From G963678255 sp963678255 (GTDB lineage Bacteria; Cloacimonadota; Cloacimonadia; Cloacimonadales; WRIO01), in NCBI GenBank assembly GCA_963678255.2, contig CAXXTW010000001.1:1302001-1366000 (forward strand): a stretch of 64,000 nucleotides of DNA, given 5' to 3'. The position numbers and the translations under genes are program-made. This document shows positions 58,828 to 64,000 of the stretch, piece by piece. Every line of letters starts with the position of its first letter. The first letter of the stretch is position 1. The notes under the pieces were generated by a model that searched no databases, was not told the DNA's origin, and saw nothing but the letters and a program-made list of their open reading frames with translations.

Positions 58828-60293
58828 TCACAACAATAAGAAAAGCCATTGTTTTTTTAAGTTTGGTCATATTTGTTGGATCTATTTCAGCACAATCAAA
58901 TTTAATTATTCATGGAGAAAATCAAGCAAAATACATATATAGAGCAGCCGAAGATTCATTAAAGAATTATTTTACAGATGAGTTTAGATTTTCTGTCAAT
59001 ATGAATGAATTTACTTTTGGTATGGCCTTTTTAGCCTATTTGCCTAAATATGATCAATATCAATCAATTGATGAGTTGAACCCCTCAGATGTTTCTTGGG
59101 CTTGGGATGAAAGATATGTACAATGGAAAAGTGATCCTTTTATGGTACAAGCAGGAACACTGGAAGAAGTGTTCGGTAATGGTTTATCATTAAGAGCATG
59201 GAATGATCGTGATTTGGAACGAGATAAACGATTAGATGGAATATTAATGAGATATAATCCAGATAAATTAACTGTTAAAGCTCTTTATGGAGCTGTTAGA
59301 AATACAATTGCCGAAGAACAGTTGTTGAAAAAAGATTTGGTTATTGGTATTGATACAGATTATCAACTTTTTGACGCTCTTAAAATTGGTGGAAATATTC
59401 TACAATTAAAGAATCAAAATCCAATTGATAATTATGCAAGTTTTATTCATAAAAATTACTATGGAGTTAGAACAGCATTAAATCAAGAAAAAATTGACCT
59501 TACTTCAGAATATACGGAAGTAAGATATGAACACAATGTCTCTAAAGCTTATAGAGGTCATGCTTTCTTTGTTTCTTCTAATGTTTTTTTTGGACAATTT
59601 ACTCTTAGTAGTGGCTACAAAAAATATCATTTATTTAGGAATCCCTTATCTGATTTACCTTCATTAAATCATTATGATCAATTATTAGCAAATGAAGCCA
59701 GTATTAATGATGAAGAAGGTTTAATGGGAGAAGTGAAGTATATTCCAAATCTTGAAAATGAAATGACACTTCATTATTCTGAAAGCTGGAATGAAGATTT
59801 TAAAGTTCGTTTTGCAAATTTCTTCGCTGATTATAAGCTTTCAATGGAAAGTATGAGTATTCTTTCAGAGTATGAACAAATAGAAACAAAAAATGATATA
59901 GCTGGCACTTGGGTTAAAGAAAGTCATCCTACTGTTACTTTTGATTTTTATCAACTCACTTATCCTTTAACAATAAAAACTAAATGGAAATTTGTAAATA
60001 AGAGTCATGAAGAAGAAAATCACTATTTACAAGAACCTTATTTACAATGTGATATCAAGTATAATGATAAACTTTCTGTCTCTGTTATTGGAGAATATGA
60101 ATTCGAAGGATGGGATAATTTTGGTAAGAATTCTATGTGGTTAGGTGGAGAAATTAAGACCAGTATTAGTACTCATACTGAAGTTAAATTATTTGCTGGT
60201 AAAGAAAAAGGTGGAAAAGTTTGTCGAAATGGTGTTTGTAAATATCAATCACCTTTTGATGGGCTTAGATTAGAATTGACAACTTCATTTTGA
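58824..60293 (+). CDS. Outer-membrane barrel protein
   Basis: 489 residues. Signal peptide to about 23 (VGSISAQ), then long amphipathic strands and a terminal strand GLRLELTTSF ending in Phe, typical of BAM substrates. Two cysteines near the end (VCRNGVCKYQ) could form a disulfide or accept electrons from the neighbouring TlpA. Related barrel families accompany thiol proteins in FCB bacteria, but I cannot name the family with certainty. Confidence 0.75.
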   Translation: MITTIRKAIVFLSLVIFVGSISAQSNLIIHGENQAKYIYRAAEDSLKNYFTDEFRFSVNMNEFTFGMAFLAYLPKYDQYQSIDELNPSDVSWAWDERYVQWKSDPFMVQAGTLEEVFGNGLSLRAWNDRDLERDKRLDGILMRYNPDKLTVKALYGAVRNTIAEEQLLKKDLVIGIDTDYQLFDALKIGGNILQLKNQNPIDNYASFIHKNYYGVRTALNQEKIDLTSEYTEVRYEHNVSKAYRGHAFFVSSNVFFGQFTLSSGYKKYHLFRNPLSDLPSLNHYDQLLANEASINDEEGLMGEVKYIPNLENEMTLHYSESWNEDFKVRFANFFADYKLSMESMSILSEYEQIETKNDIAGTWVKESHPTVTFDFYQLTYPLTIKTKWKFVNKSHEEENHYLQEPYLQCDIKYNDKLSVSVIGEYEFEGWDNFGKNSMWLGGEIKTSISTHTEVKLFAGKEKGGKVCRNGVCKYQSPFDGLRLELTTSF

Positions 60294-60323
60294 TTTGTTA
60301 AGATGACATAAAGAGGTGTAATT

Positions 60324-62324
60324 ATGAAAAAAAACATAGTGTTAATAATGTTTGGATTACTGAGCACAGTATTACTTGCTCAAAATTATCCTTTTTTTCC
60401 AAGAACTAATGTGATAGAATCATGTTATTCCACTGCCATTAATACTCCTGGTTATTCCAATGCGTTCGATGTAATCAATGAAGAACATTCAGATGATGAA
60501 GCTATTATTTTACAATATTTTAGTACAAGTGGTGAATATGGCAATACTGAAACTCAGGCTATGATTGATAATTTAAATGCTATTACTTTACCTAGTCTTT
60601 TTTTTAATGGTAACAAAATAATCACTGGTTTTAAACCAGAATTTGATAATGGAAATGCTCTCAAAGCTTTAATGAGAAAACATTATACAGATCCTACTCC
60701 AGTTTTTGTTAATAACCTTACTTTAAATTCTCAAAATGGCACACTCAATTGTATTATCCTTGATGCCATTGATCAAACCCCTATTCAAAATTTAATGATT
60801 CAGTATATGATTATTGAGAATAATGTGAATGGTAATAATAATGTCGTAAGAGCTATACAAACTGAGAATTTCTCTATTGCAACTGATGGTGGACAATTGA
60901 GTAAAACTAAAACTTTCACTATTAATCCATCATGGGTTGTAGCAAATTTAAAAGCTGTAGTTGTGATTCGTGAACAAAATTATCAAGTTGTTCAAGCGAT
61001 AACTTCATTGAATTATCCTGTTTTCAAATTAAGATTTGTAGCACCAGGTAAAAAGTATTATAAAGGTGTTGTTAATGAAGCTGCAGAATTCCCATTTATT
61101 GCCATTATGAACATGGATTATGATATGGATTATGTGTTAAATTATCGAATTTCTTTTGACCCAATCTATGCACCTGATTCATGGTCAACTGGATATTGCG
61201 ATTCGACTCAATGTTATTTTGGTTTATCGAATCAAAGTATGGGTGCAGGTTCTATTGATTGGTATAAACCAGAAGGTTTTCCCTATGAAACAGGATCAGG
61301 ACTTTTTAAGTTTACTGTCACACCAGGAGAATTAGATCCAATATCTTGTTATTATCAATTAATTACTAGCGATATCAATACCTTAGTCATTGATGATGAT
61401 GGCGTTGAAGATAGGGAATCATTCTATTATCAGGATCTACCTCATACAGGAATATCCTTTGGTGTTATAGATCCAACTATTTGGGATATAAATGATTTGG
61501 CCCTTTCTGATTATAATACGATTATTTGGTCTGCTCAATCATCCTTTTCTCTTTTCCCAAATGAAAAATTAACTGCATTAAAAAGTGTGATTGAAGATGG
61601 AGCTGGATTATTAATATGTGGACAAAATGTAGGTTGGACTTTTCTCTCTGATGAAAGTACATATAAAAATACTTCTTCAGTTGATTTTTATAATAGTGTT
61701 CTAGGTGCTGACAGTTTTAATGATGTATCTTATACTGAAGTTGTAGGAACTAATGACATGATTGGAAATGGTTTAAATTTCAACTTGATTCAAGGAGAAA
61801 ATGCCTTTGCTCAAGATAATCCAGATAGATTAGTATATACACCAAGTACAACTAAACGAGCAATTTTCTCTACTGGAACAAATAATGATGCTGTAGGTAT
61901 TTCTTCAAATATAGTTTTAGGCTCATGTGTGTATTTAGGTTTTGGACTTGAAGGTGTTGATAACTTGCTTTATCGTCAAGCAATTCTTAACCGTTCATTA
62001 ACATATTTAGGCAACATTGTTTCAAATCAGCATACTACTGAATTAAAACCGGTGCTGTTAACGATGAACATATACCCTAATCCTATCAAACAATCTGTAC
62101 AAATATTTGTAAATAGTAAAAATAATGATTTAGCAGAAGTGACTATATTCAATATAAAGGGTCAAAAAGTAAAGTCAATTAAATTAAACAAACAATTTGG
62201 AGAACAAAAAGTAATCTGGAATGGAAAAGCTGATAACGGACAAAAAGTTTCTAACGGTCTTTACTTTTTTAGAGTTAAAACTGCTCAAACTTGTGTTACT
62301 CAAAAAGCTCTTTTACTAAAATAG
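60324..62324 (+). CDS. Large secreted protein with degenerate thioredoxin-like N-terminus and C-terminal sorting domain
   Basis: 666 residues. Signal peptide (VLLAQ, residue 20). The N-terminal part keeps the Omp28/thioredoxin order (VIESCYSTAIN, ILQYFSTSGEYGNTETQAM, TLPSLFFNGNKIITGF) but has only one cysteine (C34) where the neighbours have CxxC. A central region follows with a DJ-1/amidotransferase-like segment (TIIWSAQS, IEDGAGLLICGQNVGW). The end, MNIYPNPIKQSVQIFV to SNGLYFFRVKT, is a FlgD-Ig/T9SS type A-like C-terminal domain used for export and surface attachment. Confidence 0.8.
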   Translation: MKKNIVLIMFGLLSTVLLAQNYPFFPRTNVIESCYSTAINTPGYSNAFDVINEEHSDDEAIILQYFSTSGEYGNTETQAMIDNLNAITLPSLFFNGNKIITGFKPEFDNGNALKALMRKHYTDPTPVFVNNLTLNSQNGTLNCIILDAIDQTPIQNLMIQYMIIENNVNGNNNVVRAIQTENFSIATDGGQLSKTKTFTINPSWVVANLKAVVVIREQNYQVVQAITSLNYPVFKLRFVAPGKKYYKGVVNEAAEFPFIAIMNMDYDMDYVLNYRISFDPIYAPDSWSTGYCDSTQCYFGLSNQSMGAGSIDWYKPEGFPYETGSGLFKFTVTPGELDPISCYYQLITSDINTLVIDDDGVEDRESFYYQDLPHTGISFGVIDPTIWDINDLALSDYNTIIWSAQSSFSLFPNEKLTALKSVIEDGAGLLICGQNVGWTFLSDESTYKNTSSVDFYNSVLGADSFNDVSYTEVVGTNDMIGNGLNFNLIQGENAFAQDNPDRLVYTPSTTKRAIFSTGTNNDAVGISSNIVLGSCVYLGFGLEGVDNLLYRQAILNRSLTYLGNIVSNQHTTELKPVLLTMNIYPNPIKQSVQIFVNSKNNDLAEVTIFNIKGQKVKSIKLNKQFGEQKVIWNGKADNGQKVSNGLYFFRVKTAQTCVTQKALLLK

Positions 62325-62332
62325 GAGATTAT

Positions 62333-62358
62333 GGGATGATAGTGTTTTCTATCATCCC
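62333..62358 (+). terminator. Hairpin between secreted protein and PhzF-like gene
   Basis: GGGATGATAG / CTATCATCCC, perfect 10 bp, then TTGAATTT. The T-tract is weak. The PhzF-like ATG follows 8 bases later without a visible ribosome site, so the hairpin may also limit its translation. Confidence 0.55.
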
Positions 62359-62366
62359 TTGAATTT

Positions 62367-63185
62367 ATGAAATTACCTATATTTTTTGTTGATGCTTTTA
62401 CAGAAAAACCTTTTAAAGGGAATCAAGCAGCAGTATGTGTTTTATCAGAAACTATCTCTGATAAACTTATGCAATCTATTGCTAAGGAAATTGGTTTTTC
62501 TGAAACAGTATTTGCATTACCTGTTGAACTTGAAAAGAATATTTATAACTTAAGATGGTTTACTCCTCAAACAGAAGTTCCTCTTTGTGGTCATGGAACT
62601 CTAGCTGCCTCAAAGATTTTATTTTCTTTTTATACAAATACTGCGAAAATAACATATAAAACTTTATCGGGTATCTTATCAGCGATTAATGAAGGATATT
62701 TCATTTCTTTAGATTTCCCTTTAGGTTCACCTAAGAAAGACACAAATTTAAATAAACTCAAATTATGTGAAGCTTTGGGCATTGAGGAATTTGTCAATAT
62801 TGCTGGTTGTCAAATCACTTCCAATATACTTATTGAAATGCGTGATGAAGAAAGTGTAAAACAAATCTCACCTGATTTTTCTTTATTAAAAAACATGGAT
62901 ATAACACCTTATTCAGGACTCATTATTACTGCAAGAAGTTCAGATAAATATGATTTTGTATCTCGATATTTTACTCCATGGGAAGGTATAAATGAAGATC
63001 CTGTTACTGGTTCAGCGCATTGCGTTTTAGCTGCCTATTGGCAAAACCGTTTAAATAAAACAAACTTTCATGCAAAACAGATATCAGAAAGATCAGGAGA
63101 ATTATTTATAAAAATTGAAAATAATAGACTAAATATCTCTGGAAGTGCTTATATCACACTTCAAGGAGAATTTTACTGTGAATAA
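62367..63185 (+). CDS. PhzF-family isomerase-like protein
   Basis: 272 residues with the two-lobed diaminopimelate-epimerase fold of PhzF. FVDAFTEKPFKGNQAAVCVL opens the protein; E46 in GFSETVFAL is the catalytic glutamate of the family; VPLCGHGTLAA and DPVTGSAHCVLAAYW follow. Cytoplasmic; reaction unknown. It interrupts a run of secreted proteins and has no clear ribosome site. Confidence 0.9.
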   Translation: MKLPIFFVDAFTEKPFKGNQAAVCVLSETISDKLMQSIAKEIGFSETVFALPVELEKNIYNLRWFTPQTEVPLCGHGTLAASKILFSFYTNTAKITYKTLSGILSAINEGYFISLDFPLGSPKKDTNLNKLKLCEALGIEEFVNIAGCQITSNILIEMRDEESVKQISPDFSLLKNMDITPYSGLIITARSSDKYDFVSRYFTPWEGINEDPVTGSAHCVLAAYWQNRLNKTNFHAKQISERSGELFIKIENNRLNISGSAYITLQGEFYCE

Positions 63186-63202
63186 AATAAAAGGAGGAGC
63201 GA

Positions 63203-64000
63203 ATGAAAAAACATTTACTGCTATTTTTAAGCAGTATAATGGTAATTGGGGCACTTTTTGGAACTCAAATCAATGTATTATCCGAAGTTTTCAAATCGAC
63301 AACTTGCCCTTATTGTCCATCAGCCCAGGCTGGGTTGCAAGATTTATACAATAATCAACCTAATGTAATACCTTTAACTTGGTATACAGGTTCTTCTATT
63401 GTTTCTCCCAATGGTAGTACAAGACTATCATGGTATGGTAGCGATGGTGTCCCTTACGCTGTTTTTGGTGGTACAACTTTTGTTTCAGGAGGTTATGCCT
63501 CTGGATCAATGTATGCTCCTTATCTTCAAAAGTATAACTCTATAATTAGCAGACAAGCACCAATGGAATTAGATGTATCGATGAATTTCAATGATGCTAA
63601 TCAATTAGTTTTAACCGCTAATGTACTTATGACAGGAAACATCACAGATACAAATAATAAGATAATATTTGTATTAACCGATCATAACCCAAATTCAACC
63701 CTATATGTTGTCTCTGCTTATAATGAACAAGCCTTTCCTCTAAATCAAAATGGACAAACAGGGGTTTATACTGCTACTTTTAATTATAATGGTAGTGTTT
63801 CAATACAAAACCTAAAAGCAGTTGCTTTTGTTCAAACATGGTCAACTACAAAAACTGTTTTTCAAGCTGCTCAATCTGGATTTAGTGGTATGTTATCTAC
63901 TTTTGATGCAGATATCTTAAGTGGACCTGCAGACTTAACTGTCAATTTTACTGATAATTCTCTTCCTCAAGGTGGAATTACAGAATGGAATTGGGATTTT
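63203..64000 (+). CDS. Secreted Omp28-like thioredoxin protein with PKD domain (cut by window edge)
   Basis: The first 266 residues, translated from ATG 63203 after AAGGAGGA. Signal peptide to about residue 21, then EVFKSTTCPYCPSAQAGL with C35/C38, a thioredoxin-fold Omp28-like domain, a beta-sandwich segment and the start of a PKD domain (LSGPADLTVNFTDN, WNWDF) at the window edge. The same architecture, with or without the cysteines, occurs in the two preceding secreted proteins, suggesting local duplication. Confidence 0.85.
   Translation, partial: MKKHLLLFLSSIMVIGALFGTQINVLSEVFKSTTCPYCPSAQAGLQDLYNNQPNVIPLTWYTGSSIVSPNGSTRLSWYGSDGVPYAVFGGTTFVSGGYASGSMYAPYLQKYNSIISRQAPMELDVSMNFNDANQLVLTANVLMTGNITDTNNKIIFVLTDHNPNSTLYVVSAYNEQAFPLNQNGQTGVYTATFNYNGSVSIQNLKAVAFVQTWSTTKTVFQAAQSGFSGMLSTFDADILSGPADLTVNFTDNSLPQGGITEWNWDF

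Noticed and set aside
63145..63354. Plus-strand 69-codon ORF overlapping the PhzF-like end
   Set aside because: Out of frame with the signal-peptide gene starting at 63203, which has a strong ribosome site and recognisable domains.

Overview
AT-rich chromosomal DNA of a flagellated, two-membrane (Gram-negative type) bacterium. The diderm inference rests on lipoprotein signals, outer-membrane barrel proteins, a DsbD/TlpA periplasmic thiol system and a secreted protein ending in a FlgD/T9SS-like C-terminal domain. Barrel proteins of the DUF5723 type and these C-terminal domains are common in the Fibrobacteres-Chlorobi-Bacteroidetes (FCB) assemblage and its uncultured relatives such as Cloacimonadota. 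The flagellar gene order (fliJ-motE-fliK-flgD-orf-flgE-flbD-motA-motB-fliL-fliM-fliY-fliO-fliP-fliQ-fliR) resembles that of spirochaetes and Firmicutes. I cannot place the 16S rRNA by eye, so the phylum stays open.

Layout. 1-1755 (minus): fhs (cut by the left edge) behind a rubrerythrin-like gene. 2414-2809 (minus): lone STAS/SpoIIAA-like protein. 3148-7040 (minus): tight three-gene unit of a PNGase F-type N-glycanase, a starch-synthase-like glycosyltransferase and an HExxH protein. 7170: small secreted peptide. 7900-12867: complete rRNA operon (16S, tRNA-Ile, tRNA-Ala, 23S, 5S) with visible processing stems. 13389-17104: lipoprotein, aminotransferase, pyrimidine-nucleoside phosphorylase. 17223-24484: rpmF-plsX-fabH-fabD-fabG-acpP-fabF-rnc and a radical SAM gene. 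24481-29287: lipoprotein, barrel and von Willebrand-type membrane protein. 29826-50701: a 21-kb flagellar operon. 50691-53000 (minus): small ORF, dapA, asparaginase. 53648-55023: threonine dehydrogenase, acpS. 55241-64000: periplasmic/extracellular thioredoxin-fold cluster with DsbD, TlpA, barrel and secreted proteins, plus a PhzF-type gene; the last gene runs off the right edge.

How it works together. The fab cluster supplies acyl carrier protein and the fatty acid elongation enzymes, with acpS further downstream to load ACP. The flagellar operon encodes the export gate, switch, stator and hook machinery and is preceded by a near-consensus sigma-54 promoter. Its most striking parts are a 2,956-residue FliK (roughly seven times the usual size) carrying fourteen exact-length 48-residue repeats, and a 931-residue FlgE with four inserted repeat domains and one cysteine placed as in the self-crosslinking hooks of spirochaetes. 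The DsbD/TlpA/Omp28-like cluster looks like a reductant shuttle to exported thiol proteins. Decayed copies of a short coding element occur at 1952-2136 and 53171-53404, and short dispersed repeats occur in intergenic DNA.
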